Shown: one piece after another, positions 45,548-54,799 of the stretch
Layout of the letters: every line of letters starts with the position of its first letter
How positions within the stretch are numbered: position 1 is the stretch's first letter
Source of the DNA: Roseateles depolymerans
GTDB lineage: Bacteria; Pseudomonadota; Gammaproteobacteria; Burkholderiales; Burkholderiaceae_C
NCBI RefSeq assembly: GCF_003387155.1
Contig: NZ_QUMT01000003.1
Location: 310,001-374,000, forward strand
Direction: 5' to 3'
DNA length: 64,000 bases
Notes under the pieces: generated by a model
Database searches by the model: none
What the model was told of the DNA's origin: nothing
Seen by the model: the letters and a program-made list of their open reading frames with translations, nothing else
Program-made: the position numbers and the translations under genes

Positions 45548-47914
45548 ATGGAGGCGGATGATAGGTCGCAGGGGGACGGGCCTCGGAGTGCCGGGCGTGA
45601 TTCGCACCATGAGCCGCGGAGGATGGGCAGGGCGTGGCGGGCTTGGACAGAGGCCAGGCGTCAATTGGTGGCGTGGCGGCACGACGCGCCTGTCGATCCA
45701 GCGCATGACTTTGGACAGTTGTTGTTCTTGAACGACGTCCATAGAGTGAGCGCTCTGTTGAATCCTCGCGCCATGGCCTCTCCATATCGCCTCAAGACCG
45801 TATTGCCTGACGACGTACTGCGCGTGCATTCCTGCACTTCGCGTGAGGGCCTGAGCGACGTTGGAGTCACCACACTGACGCTGCTCAGCGAGCGCAAGGA
45901 CATCTTGGCCACCGAGTTGCTGGGCAAGCTGGCCACTCTGACGATTGCATTGCGCGAGGACGCTCCTCGCCACCTGAGTGGCTACGTCACCCGCTTCGCA
46001 CAGCGGGGCTTTGAAGGCAAGCACTGCGTTTATGAAATGCAGCTCAAGCCCTGGCTGTGGCTGCTGTCACGCACATCCGACTGCCGGATCTTCCAGGCAA
46101 TGTCAGTTCCGGAAATCGTCAATCAGGTGTTCGAGGACCATCCGGTCGCCCGTTACGAATTCAGGTTGATGCGCCCCTACCGGACCTGGAACTACTGCGT
46201 GCAGTACCGCGAGACCGACTTCAACTTCATTGCGCGGCTGCTGGAGCATGAGGGCATTTACTGGTATGTCGAGCATGACGAGAGCGGGCACAAGGTCGTT
46301 CTGTGCGACTCCACCACCGGGCACGACGCGAAGCCCGGATGTGAATCGTTGCCGTTCTACGGGTCGGAGTCGCAGGGCGCGCCGCAGTTGGAATACGTGC
46401 AGAGCTGGAGCGGGGCGCAGTGCGTCCAGCCCGGTAAGGTAGTCATCACCGATTACGACTTCGAGAAGCCCTCGAGCGCGCTGGAGACCAGTCGGTCTGT
46501 CAAGCGCGATTACGACCTCTCGGAGGGCGAGATCTTCGATTACCCAGGCGGCTACACCAAGGCCGGGGACGGATCGCAGTACGTAGAGGATCGGCTCGAC
46601 GAATTGCAGAGCAGCCAAGAGATGTACGACGGCACGACCAACGCGCAGGGCGTGCAGACAGGCCACCTGCTTTCGCTGACGCGGCATCCGCGTGACAGCG
46701 AAAACGCGCAGTACCTGGTGACCAGCACGCACCTGAGCCTGCATCAGGCAGCGAACGAATCCGGCTCAGGCGCGACCTCCCTGCGCTGCAGCTTTACCTG
46801 CATTCCAGCGCAGCAGCAGTTTCGGCCCGCGCGCCGAACGCCCAAGCCGGTGGTGTCGGGGCCGCAGACGGCGATCGTGACGGGGCCGGCTGGCGAGGAG
46901 ATCCATACCGACAAGTTCGGCCGGGTGAAGGTGCAGTTCCATTGGGATCGCCGAGGCAAACGCGACGAGCGCAGTTCATGCTGGGTGAGCGTGGCGCATC
47001 CATGGGCGGGATCGAACTTCGGCGGCATCCACATTCCGCGCATCGGGCAGGAGGTGATCGTCGGCTTCATCGAAGGCGATCCGGACGCGCCGATCATCAT
47101 CGGCCGCACCTACAACGGCGAGAACCTGCCGCCCTGGGACCTGCCGGCCAATGCGACGCAAAGTGGATTCCTGACGCGCTCAACCAAGGGCGGGAGCTAT
47201 GGCAATGCCAACGCGATCCGCTTCGAGGACAAGCAGGGCGCCGAGCAACTGTGGATCCACGCGGAGAAGAACCAGGACATTGAGGTCGAGAACGACGAAA
47301 CTCATTGGGTCGGACGTGACCGGACCAAGACGATCGATAGGCACGAGACGACGCTTGTCAAAGGCGACCGCACGGAGACGGTGAATCTGGATGAGACGAT
47401 CACGATCCATCAGAATCGCACTGAGCGGGTCGATCTCGACGAGAAGATCTCGATCGGGATGAACCGGACCGAGGACGTAGGCGTCAACGAGACGATCAAC
47501 ATCGGGTCGAACCGGTCGGTGACGATCGGGGGCAACAAGACCGAGACGGTCTCGATGGCCAAGGCCGAGACAATCGGGCTTGCAAAGGCGCTGACGATCG
47601 GGCTGGGGTATCAGACCTCCGTGGGCGCAGCGATGAACACGACTGTTGGCGGCCTGCAGACAGAGCAGGTCGGCCTCTTCAAGCAGGTGTCCGTGCTGGG
47701 TGGTGATTACACCGTGAGCGTGAGTTCCGGCGGCTACGCGCTGACTGCTGCCAAGGAAATCAATATCACAGTCGGCAAAGCCAGCCTTGTGATGAAGGCA
47801 GATGGTGCCATCACGATCAACGGGCACACTTTCAGTGTTGGTACCAGCGACGCTCAGAACTTCAATGCCGACGGTGACATCACCGTCAAAGGCAAGACCA
47901 TTTACGACAACTGA
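45548..47914 (+). CDS. vgrG: Type VI secretion tip protein VgrG
   Basis: About 788 residues. The gp27-like part (LRVHSCTSREGLSDVGVTTL, RETDFNFIARLLEHEGIYWYVEH), the gp5 OB-fold (GRVKVQFHWDRRGK, SCWVSVAHPWAG, GGIHIPRIGQEVIVGFIEGDPDAPIIIGRTYN) and a long C-terminal beta-prism of repeated short threads (ETVNLDETITI, RTERVDLDEKISI, ETINIGSNRSVTI) are present. VgrG forms the tip of the injection tube and carries effectors. The start is uncertain: 45548 has GGGA at suitable spacing but only 23 bases to the divergent start, and the first 40 codons look atypical; the true start may be downstream near 45623. No structural T6SS genes are in the window, so this is an orphan vgrG island. Confidence 0.93.
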   Translation: MEADDRSQGDGPRSAGRDSHHEPRRMGRAWRAWTEARRQLVAWRHDAPVDPAHDFGQLLFLNDVHRVSALLNPRAMASPYRLKTVLPDDVLRVHSCTSREGLSDVGVTTLTLLSERKDILATELLGKLATLTIALREDAPRHLSGYVTRFAQRGFEGKHCVYEMQLKPWLWLLSRTSDCRIFQAMSVPEIVNQVFEDHPVARYEFRLMRPYRTWNYCVQYRETDFNFIARLLEHEGIYWYVEHDESGHKVVLCDSTTGHDAKPGCESLPFYGSESQGAPQLEYVQSWSGAQCVQPGKVVITDYDFEKPSSALETSRSVKRDYDLSEGEIFDYPGGYTKAGDGSQYVEDRLDELQSSQEMYDGTTNAQGVQTGHLLSLTRHPRDSENAQYLVTSTHLSLHQAANESGSGATSLRCSFTCIPAQQQFRPARRTPKPVVSGPQTAIVTGPAGEEIHTDKFGRVKVQFHWDRRGKRDERSSCWVSVAHPWAGSNFGGIHIPRIGQEVIVGFIEGDPDAPIIIGRTYNGENLPPWDLPANATQSGFLTRSTKGGSYGNANAIRFEDKQGAEQLWIHAEKNQDIEVENDETHWVGRDRTKTIDRHETTLVKGDRTETVNLDETITIHQNRTERVDLDEKISIGMNRTEDVGVNETINIGSNRSVTIGGNKTETVSMAKAETIGLAKALTIGLGYQTSVGAAMNTTVGGLQTEQVGLFKQVSVLGGDYTVSVSSGGYALTAAKEINITVGKASLVMKADGAITINGHTFSVGTSDAQNFNADGDITVKGKTIYDN

Positions 47915-47916
47915 TC

Positions 47917-48456
47917 ATGAAGCATCGCGTCTCCGAGTACGACCCCGCCTCAGTGCTTTTGCCTGAAGAGGACCCTGGTCTCCTGCAGCAGATGCTGGAG
48001 CGCCCGGTCACTCCCAGCCCGGCCAGGGTTGACGGGATTGCGATTGGGGAGCTGGCAGGCCAGACCGCCGATGGCGATACCTTGGTGCGTGTGCTCCTCC
48101 TGGGCGCAGAACCTCTTGTCGCGCGCGTTGCGACCGTTGTGGATGTAAAGCGCGTCGGGCAGGCCGTTGCGGTGGCCTTCGAAGGCGGGGATCCAAAGAA
48201 GCCGATCATTCTTGGCGTTATGCAGTCGTCCGGGATTCCACCACAGCCGGTCACGCAGCCATGGCGCGCCATGGAGGCATCGGTGGACGGACAGCGGCGG
48301 GTGGTCATTCAGGCAGATCAGGAGATTGAACTGAGATGCGGTGAGGCGGCCATCCTCATGACCGCCGATGGCCGCATTCATCTGCGCGGCCAAAACATCA
48401 CCAGTGAAGCGGACATGTCGCAGCGCATCCTTGGCGCATCGGTGAGCGTGAACTGA
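47917..48456 (+). CDS. DUF6484-type T6SS-associated protein
   Basis: 179 residues, starting 2 bases after the vgrG stop. The block VDGIAIGELAGQTADGDTLVRV and VRGQAVAVAF-like FEGGDPKKPIILGVMQ is typical of small OB-fold/DUF6484 proteins that follow vgrG genes. A role in linking VgrG to its effector or adaptor is likely but not demonstrated. Confidence 0.75.
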   Translation: MKHRVSEYDPASVLLPEEDPGLLQQMLERPVTPSPARVDGIAIGELAGQTADGDTLVRVLLLGAEPLVARVATVVDVKRVGQAVAVAFEGGDPKKPIILGVMQSSGIPPQPVTQPWRAMEASVDGQRRVVIQADQEIELRCGEAAILMTADGRIHLRGQNITSEADMSQRILGASVSVN

Positions 48457-48468
48457 AGCCGGGACGTC

Positions 48469-49551
48469 ATGAAAATCGTCGCCGCGTCTCGGCAATTAGC
48501 TACCAGCGCCACGGTCAGCGTGGACAGCACGGGGCGGGAGCATCTGACGGTAGTCAGCAAGGCCACCTGGAGCTTGCCGGAGCCGGGTCAACGACCCCGT
48601 CCGCTGCCGCCGCAGGCGCTCGCGTTCACCGATCAATATCACGGCGAGCCTGGAGCCAGTGCGATGCGCTATGGCGACGACTTTGCCCGCCACAAGGCGC
48701 GCTGTGACGTACTGTTCGATGCCCAAGCACATTCACCCAATGGCCAACCGTTCAAGCACCTGGACGTCCAATGGCAAGTGGGGGCCTTGAGCAAGCGGTT
48801 GCTGGCTTTTGGTCACCGTGAATGGCGGCTCAGCAATGGACGGGCGTTCATGACGGAGGCCATCCCGATCCAATCCGTTCCGCTCCACTATGGATTTGCC
48901 TGGGGAGGCTCCCAGCTGCCGCTGGCAGATGCGGGCCAAACGCCAGTGCCTCATCCATTGAACCCTGCGGGACTTGGCTGGTTCGATGCGGAGCGGCTGT
49001 CACTGATTGACGGACAGCCTTTGCCGTCGTTGGAATTACCCGGCCAGCCAATCCAGCATCCGGGGCAGAAAATGGAGCCCGTCGCGTTCTCCGCAGTCCC
49101 GCGCGACAGCGAATGGCGCCGCCGCTATGCAGGCACCTATGACGCCGCGTGGCAGCGAGACCAGTTCCCGTTGCCACCCCATGACTTCGACGAGCGCTTC
49201 CACCAATGCGCGCCGGAGGATCAGCAGATGACCTATCCAGAAGGGGGCGAAGAGGTCATGCTCCAAAACATGGTCCGAGGTCGTCCGCAGGTGCGCTTCA
49301 AACTGCCCCGTCTGAACCTTCACAAGGTCCACGTGCTACGCACCGACTACAGCGTTGAATCGCCGCAAGCGGTGGTGGATACCTTGTTTTTTGAACCGGA
49401 CGAGGGCCGCTTCTCGGTCGTCTGGCGCGCGAGCGTTCCCATCCGCCGCCGAATTCAGGAATTTGACACGATTGCAGTTGGCGCTGTCGATCCGGCTTGG
49501 TGGCTGGACTTGATGGAAGGCCGCTGCATCAACTGCGGGGAGGCCGCTTGA
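48469..49551 (+). CDS. DUF2169 T6SS adaptor-like protein
   Basis: 360 residues. Conserved DUF2169 sequence includes VVSKATWSLPEPG, FARHKARCDVLFDAQAHSPNG and HQCAPEDQQMTYPEGGEEVMLQNM. In other genomes DUF2169 proteins load PAAR-type effectors onto VgrG. The stop overlaps the next start (TGATG at 49549-49553), giving coupled translation. Confidence 0.88.
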   Translation: MKIVAASRQLATSATVSVDSTGREHLTVVSKATWSLPEPGQRPRPLPPQALAFTDQYHGEPGASAMRYGDDFARHKARCDVLFDAQAHSPNGQPFKHLDVQWQVGALSKRLLAFGHREWRLSNGRAFMTEAIPIQSVPLHYGFAWGGSQLPLADAGQTPVPHPLNPAGLGWFDAERLSLIDGQPLPSLELPGQPIQHPGQKMEPVAFSAVPRDSEWRRRYAGTYDAAWQRDQFPLPPHDFDERFHQCAPEDQQMTYPEGGEEVMLQNMVRGRPQVRFKLPRLNLHKVHVLRTDYSVESPQAVVDTLFFEPDEGRFSVVWRASVPIRRRIQEFDTIAVGAVDPAWWLDLMEGRCINCGEAA

Positions 49552-50594
49552 TGTCCCTGGTGGTGGAATCGGCAGGACTGTGCTGCTCAGTGGGCGCTTC
49601 GCTGGCAAGCGCAGCTTATGCGATCCGAGCACGGGTCGATCACTTCCAGCGCAGCGAGTTCCGCGACGAGACCGGGCAGCCATTGGTGGTTGCGCGGTTA
49701 AAGGTGAGTAACGATCTCTGGGGCGCCAGTAGGCTGGCTCAGTGGATCCGCGCGTCGGTGGAAGACTGCCTGAGAGGCGCAGTGGAACGACATCAACCCT
49801 CGCAATTGCCACTGTTCTGGCTGGCCCCCGAGCCGGAGAGGCGTGGTGCCAATCCTGGTTGGTATCGCACGGCCTATCACCAAGCCCTCGCCCTCATGGG
49901 CGGGAGTTTCCATCCGGAATCGAAGCTCTTCGCGCTCGGCCGGGCAGGACTACCTGCGGTGCTCGATCACGCAAACCAATGGCTGGCTGCCAACCCGGGA
50001 CGGTCAGTGCTGGTGCTGGGCGCGGACACACTGCTTGAGGCCGCGGATATTAGTGAGCACCTGCGAGCCAAGAGGCTGCTCGTGGGAGACAACTCGGACG
50101 GCTTCATTCCGGGGGAAGCCGCTGCGGCGCTGTTGCTTCGTCACGATCTCTCCCCGCCGGCCGGACAGACGCATCTACATGTCCTTGGCTGGGCCCAGGG
50201 GCAGGAACCAGGTCGCTGTGACGGAAGCGTGCCGACGCGCAGCCAGGGCCTGACCGATGCCATGCGGGGCGCGCTCAATGGCTCAGGCTTGTCCCACGAG
50301 CAACTGGGGTTCCGATTCAGCGACCAGAACGGCGAGGCTTGGTTCGCGAAGGAGGCTTCGAGCGCTTTGGCCCGCGTCACGCCGGTGGGCGGCCACAAAC
50401 TGCCCGTCCAGACCTTGAGCGATTGCATCGGTGAGGTGGGCGCTGCGACCGCTCCCACCATGCTGGCCTATCTGCACGCACTGCGGCCAACGGCGGGCCG
50501 TCCTCCCTATGCGCCGGGTATTGCCGGTCTTTTGCATTGCGCGAGCGACGCCGACCTTCGCTGCGCGGCTGTCGTTGCATACCGCGCCAGCTGA
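49551..50594 (+). CDS. Ketosynthase-like protein, probably non-catalytic
   Basis: 347 residues. The overall pattern is that of beta-ketoacyl-ACP synthase folds (thiolase superfamily): VLVLGADTLLEAADISEHL and GDNSDGFIPGEAAAALLLR match the C-terminal part of KS domains. The expected nucleophilic Cys site before it reads SKLFALGRAG with no Cys, and the two His sites (normally HGTGT and KS-x-GH) read SDQNGEAWF and HKLPVQTLSDCIGEVGAA, so at least two of the triad residues are not in place. Such genes occur in T6SS effector clusters next to DUF2169 and DUF4150. Role unknown. Confidence 0.75.
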   Translation: MSLVVESAGLCCSVGASLASAAYAIRARVDHFQRSEFRDETGQPLVVARLKVSNDLWGASRLAQWIRASVEDCLRGAVERHQPSQLPLFWLAPEPERRGANPGWYRTAYHQALALMGGSFHPESKLFALGRAGLPAVLDHANQWLAANPGRSVLVLGADTLLEAADISEHLRAKRLLVGDNSDGFIPGEAAAALLLRHDLSPPAGQTHLHVLGWAQGQEPGRCDGSVPTRSQGLTDAMRGALNGSGLSHEQLGFRFSDQNGEAWFAKEASSALARVTPVGGHKLPVQTLSDCIGEVGAATAPTMLAYLHALRPTAGRPPYAPGIAGLLHCASDADLRCAAVVAYRAS

Positions 50595-50630
50595 TGCCGA
50601 CATGGCCTCGACACCACTTTCAGAACATCC

Positions 50631-51020
50631 ATGGGCACTAACGTATTCATCAACTCGCGTGAGGCCTGCTCCAAGGCGGCTGATGGCTTCACTGCTCCGG
50701 CCTTTCCCGATCCGTGCTGGAGTCCTCCGCCGCCACCGGCCGGTCCTGTGGTGCTGCCGTACCCAAATTCCGCCTTCGCCAGTGAACTGACCAATGGCAC
50801 CAAGACGGTCTTCATCAAACGCAAGCCGGTGGCAGTGAAGGACGTGTCGTTCCTGGCCAATAGTGTCGGCAATGAGCCGGCAACCCAGGCTTTCCAGAAG
50901 GGCGTGGCCACACAGGTCATCAAGGGCAAGAGCTACTTCGTGGATTGGTCGCCCAACGTCAAGTTCGAGGGCCTGAACGTCTGCCGTCATCTTGATCCCA
51001 CCACGCACAACCATCGCTAA
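50631..51020 (+). CDS. DUF4150 (PAAR-like) protein
   Basis: 129 residues: MGTNVFINSREACSKAADGFTAPAFPDPCWSPPPPPAGP then LPYPNSAFASELTNGTKTVFIKRKPVAVKD and SYFVDWSPNVKFEGLNVCRH, the DUF4150 pattern of PAAR-like spike tips that sharpen VgrG and carry effectors. Placed between the adaptor pair and the toxin gene, consistent with tip assembly. Confidence 0.88.
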   Translation: MGTNVFINSREACSKAADGFTAPAFPDPCWSPPPPPAGPVVLPYPNSAFASELTNGTKTVFIKRKPVAVKDVSFLANSVGNEPATQAFQKGVATQVIKGKSYFVDWSPNVKFEGLNVCRHLDPTTHNHR

Positions 51021-51029
51021 GGCTGAGCC

Positions 51030-52421
51030 ATGACAAGAACCGCTCTCCCTGGTGGACGCCGTGGCAGCACACAGCGCAACCGCGCAGGAGACACCTCCTC
51101 GCATGGTCAGCACCCCCGGCAGGCGCCCAAGAAGCAGGCGGCGTCCGGCACGAACACGGCCACTTTTCCCTACCTCGACAAGCTGAATCTGCCGCCGGCA
51201 TGCAAAGCTGACAGTGATCGCATCCATGAGAAGTGCGATAAGGACGAAGGTATTCAGGAAGGCAAGGACTCATTCGGCAAGGCTCGGACGAATGAGGCGC
51301 AACACAAGCCAGGATCGCTGGTGCACCGCATGCAAGGCACTTTCCGAGGCGCTTTGCGGGCCATCGACGGGGTGGGGCGTAGGGCCAGCGGCTACAAGCA
51401 GAACAGCAAGAACCAGTGGATGGACAACCATTGCACCGGGCTGTGGAACAAGCCTGGGGGTGGCGAGGGCGGTAGCAACATCAAGAGGTTCGAGGATCAG
51501 ATCGCCGATGCGATGAAGAACGAGAAGGACATCGTCGAGAAGGCCAAGGCCGAGGCGATGGACAAGTTGCAGAACTTCGCGAAGGACTACTACAAGGAAC
51601 ACTTGAACGACACGCTCGGTGCTGCGGCAGAGAAGGCGGCGAAGCGGGCAGCGATGTCGCGGTTTCCCACCCTGATGGCAGTCGTGGGCCGTGTCAGCGC
51701 CTACGAGGGGCTGGGCAAACTGATGGGCAACGTCGCGGGGGCGATTGCCACCGACGACATGGCCAGGCGCTTCGATGCGTTGGAGAAGACACTGACCGCG
51801 GCGCAGGAGAAGCTCAACGAGGTACTGACTTTTTCCAAAGGCAAGGTCGAGGACGCAATGGCGTCGACACAGGCAGGCATCGCCTATGCGAACCCTTGCA
51901 TCAAGGCGCGAAAATGCATGTTGCTGCCTTACAAGGACACGGACAAGACTGCGCAAGGCAATGGCTGCTGCCCGGGCCAGACTGGCCACCACGTGTTACC
52001 GGACGCGATGTTTTACAACTATGCACCGGCGACCCATCCCAAGACCGGCCAGGTGAGCATGAAGAAGGCCGGGCAACGTGATTGCTGGAAGAAGTACAAG
52101 CACGGCGATGCGCCGACGATGTGTTTGGAAGGTACGACGAATCGGGCAACGAATGGCAGCCATGGATTGGCGCATGCCGCAACCAACGAATTTATCGAGG
52201 ATCTTCGTAGTTCGCAGGATATCAGTTATGAAACGGCATCCTCGGAGATCGCTCAGCGGCTGGGGAAGCCATTTGGTTGTAACCCGGCATGTATCAAGGC
52301 CCAGTTAGATGCATATTACAAGAAGGTTCACGGCTGCGGTGATTTGACGGGGGCGCAGGTCACGCCGCACTCGGGTGAGCCAGGCGGTGGACCAAGCATC
52401 GGGAGTGGTGATTTGGAGTGA
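51030..52421 (+). CDS. T6SS-associated nuclease toxin, GHH/HNH (Tox-GHH2 type)
   Basis: 463 residues. The C-terminal region has CMLLPYKDTDKT, GCCPGQTGHHVLPDAMFYN (GHH at residues 319-321), MCLEGTTN and GSHGLAH (376-382), the GHH2 subgroup of HNH/endonuclease VII toxins, predicted to cut DNA. A helical region (about 150-280) may be a trafficking or carrier segment; the N-terminal 40 residues are basic. Twelve Cys are present, many near the nuclease core. It follows the PAAR-like gene directly, so it is probably the effector delivered by this tip. The last 25 residues are Gly/Ser-rich. The GC content falls from about 52100 onward. Confidence 0.85.
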   Translation: MTRTALPGGRRGSTQRNRAGDTSSHGQHPRQAPKKQAASGTNTATFPYLDKLNLPPACKADSDRIHEKCDKDEGIQEGKDSFGKARTNEAQHKPGSLVHRMQGTFRGALRAIDGVGRRASGYKQNSKNQWMDNHCTGLWNKPGGGEGGSNIKRFEDQIADAMKNEKDIVEKAKAEAMDKLQNFAKDYYKEHLNDTLGAAAEKAAKRAAMSRFPTLMAVVGRVSAYEGLGKLMGNVAGAIATDDMARRFDALEKTLTAAQEKLNEVLTFSKGKVEDAMASTQAGIAYANPCIKARKCMLLPYKDTDKTAQGNGCCPGQTGHHVLPDAMFYNYAPATHPKTGQVSMKKAGQRDCWKKYKHGDAPTMCLEGTTNRATNGSHGLAHAATNEFIEDLRSSQDISYETASSEIAQRLGKPFGCNPACIKAQLDAYYKKVHGCGDLTGAQVTPHSGEPGGGPSIGSGDLE

Positions 52422-52425
52422 TTCA

Positions 52426-53457
52426 ATGAAGATTTTTTCGAAAGAAACTTTCAAGGCGAATGTCGAGGGTTACACCATTTTCGACTGCGCTTTCAATACG
52501 GTTGATAGGTTCTGCTTTCTCCTGGTCGAGGAGAAGGAATCTCGAGATATCCTGCCTAGGACGAGATTCCTCGTTCTAGGTCTTGATGGCCCAAAAGCTC
52601 CACGAATTGGGTACTACGACACAGGCGAGATGTCGTTTTCAACGATCGCCCGTGGATTTGACCCTGAAGAATATGTTGCTGTGGATACGGTGAGCAAGGT
52701 TTATTCGTCAGATTCAAAGCGGCGCGGTGAAGAGATCCCTATCGAAAATCTCATCAGTCTTAAAACTCCGGTCGGGACTATGGTCACGATCCGTCGGGTG
52801 GTGCGGGTTGCAGGCAAGGTGTACGCCGTGGGTAGCAATCGGCGGCTGTATCGGCGCGAAGGCATTGACCAATGGGTGGATCTTCACAGCGAGGGGCTCG
52901 GCGCACCAATGCCGGCGGACTATCACGATCCCAAGCTGAGCGGCTCCTGGAGCCGCGTGATGGGCTTCAGAGATCTCAGCGCGTTCAACGAGAAGGACTT
53001 TTACGCAGCGGGTGGCGAAGGCGACCTCTGGCGCTTCGACGGCAAGGCTTGGTACCAATGCCCACTGCCCACCAACGCGCAGTTGGAAACCGTCTGCTGC
53101 GCTGGCGACGGAAAGGTCTACGTGAGCGACCTGCATGGCAACGTCTGGGCGGGCAGAGAAGATCAATGGGCCCAAGTCGCCCGCAGCGAGTTGAGCTGGG
53201 GCTCTCAGCCCGTTGACGCCTTCTGGTTCAAGGGCCGCATGTACTTCGGCGCACAGGAAGGTCTGTACGCGATCAATGACGACAAGGAACTGGTGCCGCT
53301 GGGCGATCTCGACGACGGCGTGCCCAGTTCGATGGTGACGGGCCGCATCGACATCAGTCCCGACGGCAATCACCTGCTCACGGCTGGCCCCTACGGCGCT
53401 TGCCTCTTCGATGGCCAGACGTGGACCCGGCTCTTCAGCGCCTACGATTTCCGTTGA
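52426..53457 (+). CDS. Candidate immunity protein, beta-propeller-like
   Basis: 343 residues, starting 4 bases after the toxin stop. No family is recognised; the C-terminal two thirds show repeated strand-type segments ending in DLWRFDGKAWYQC, NVWAGREDQWAQV, GLYAINDDKELVPLG and CLFDGQTWTRLF, which look like beta-propeller blades. The first 110 codons are clearly less GC-rich than the rest. Position right after a nuclease toxin suggests an immunity role; not proven. Confidence 0.7.
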   Translation: MKIFSKETFKANVEGYTIFDCAFNTVDRFCFLLVEEKESRDILPRTRFLVLGLDGPKAPRIGYYDTGEMSFSTIARGFDPEEYVAVDTVSKVYSSDSKRRGEEIPIENLISLKTPVGTMVTIRRVVRVAGKVYAVGSNRRLYRREGIDQWVDLHSEGLGAPMPADYHDPKLSGSWSRVMGFRDLSAFNEKDFYAAGGEGDLWRFDGKAWYQCPLPTNAQLETVCCAGDGKVYVSDLHGNVWAGREDQWAQVARSELSWGSQPVDAFWFKGRMYFGAQEGLYAINDDKELVPLGDLDDGVPSSMVTGRIDISPDGNHLLTAGPYGACLFDGQTWTRLFSAYDFR

Positions 53458-53458
53458 G

Positions 53459-54799
53459 ATGACGCCTGAGCCTACCGTCGTACCGCGCTTCGACCAAGTG
53501 CTGCGCCGCCATGTGCAGGACGCAGCCTTCTATTGGCGGCAGCAGGACAGCTCCTTGCAGTCTGTGCAACTCACGCCCGACCGCCTGGACGAGTTCAGCC
53601 TCCAGATGCATGCGCACCTGGATGGGCTGCTTCAAGCAAAACGCGAGGGCTGGGATTGCGCGCTTGAGGCCTTCGAGCGTTGGCGTCAGGCCGGCGAGAC
53701 CTTCGTCATTACCTGGCTGGCGGCCCAGATCGACCATGGATCTCTATGGGAAAAGGTATGGCCGGTTGTGCAGGCGAATCCGGATGGCTTGATCCGTGGC
53801 GCTGTTTCCGCCTTGGCATGGCTTCCTACGGAGCGAGCCACGCTCCTGATGCGGCGGTGGTGCGCTGAGGCGGAATCACCGATTCGCACGGTTATCGCGC
53901 TTCGTGCTGCGGCGCTGACGGACGTGCCTGTACAGGCGCTCAGCGACCAGCCGCTCGCGGCTTGGCTGGGGCATGTCGATCCCCATGTGCGGGCTTCCGC
54001 TTGCCGATGGGCTGCCATTGCCGGGCATCACCCTGAGCCCGTGGAGGGCGCACTCCACCAGTGCCTGAATTCCGACGACCGGCGCGTACGTGCGGAAGCC
54101 GCCATCACCTTGGCGTTACGGGGGGAAGGCAGTGATGTAGCCCTCAGCGCGCTCTGGCGAAGCGTGACTGAACAACTAAATGATCTCCAGACGGCCACTG
54201 GCTGGCATCAAAAACAGGGATGGCGGCGTCTTAATCGCTGGCTGGCGCATCTTGGACATGCGGCGCCGCGCGGACACCGCGGCATCGCTGTCCTGCTTCG
54301 CCAACTCCCGTCGCGAGCCGCTCTGCGCGTGGCGCTTCACCATGGCGATCCCGCCTGCCTGGATTACGTGCTTGGGCAACTGGATGAACCGGAAAACCAA
54401 CGCCTCGCCGGGTGGATATGGCAGACCTTGACGGGTTGGGACCTGGAGCTCAACGGCCTGACCGCTTTGGACTCGGAGGATGAGACATCGCGCGGCCTTG
54501 AGGTGCCCACCGGTCAGTCGGCGTTTGACGTCGGCCTGCCGACGCCTGACGTGGCTGCCATCCGGAGACTGCATGCCGAACTGGCCATCGAGATTCCGGA
54601 CGACGCTCGGCTGCTTCAGGGGGAGGCCGTGTCATTGGCACTAGTCGCGGAAATACTGGCCGATGCACCTCAGGCGGTACGGCATGTGGCAGCGCTGGCG
54701 TTGGATTACGGGGCGCCAGAGCATCCATTTCATGTCCGCGCGCCGATGTGGAAGCAACGGCATGTGATTCGGTCTCTAAGACAGGCTGCCGAAACATGA
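53459..54799 (+). CDS. HEAT-repeat-like T6SS-associated protein (TIGR02270-like)
   Basis: 446 residues from the ATG at 53459 (one base after the previous stop). Alpha-helical repeats such as DPHVRASACRWAAIAGHH and DDRRVRAEAAITLALRGE are HEAT/PBS-lyase-like. Overall it resembles the TIGR02270 family found beside vgrG/DUF2169 genes. It may be an adaptor or accessory; function unknown. Overlaps the downstream gene by four bases. Confidence 0.75.
   Translation: MTPEPTVVPRFDQVLRRHVQDAAFYWRQQDSSLQSVQLTPDRLDEFSLQMHAHLDGLLQAKREGWDCALEAFERWRQAGETFVITWLAAQIDHGSLWEKVWPVVQANPDGLIRGAVSALAWLPTERATLLMRRWCAEAESPIRTVIALRAAALTDVPVQALSDQPLAAWLGHVDPHVRASACRWAAIAGHHPEPVEGALHQCLNSDDRRVRAEAAITLALRGEGSDVALSALWRSVTEQLNDLQTATGWHQKQGWRRLNRWLAHLGHAAPRGHRGIAVLLRQLPSRAALRVALHHGDPACLDYVLGQLDEPENQRLAGWIWQTLTGWDLELNGLTALDSEDETSRGLEVPTGQSAFDVGLPTPDVAAIRRLHAELAIEIPDDARLLQGEAVSLALVAEILADAPQAVRHVAALALDYGAPEHPFHVRAPMWKQRHVIRSLRQAAET

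Noticed and set aside
49551-50594. Fatty-acid synthesis FabF/FabB
   Set aside because: The fold fits but catalytic Cys/His are not in place and the context is a T6SS island.
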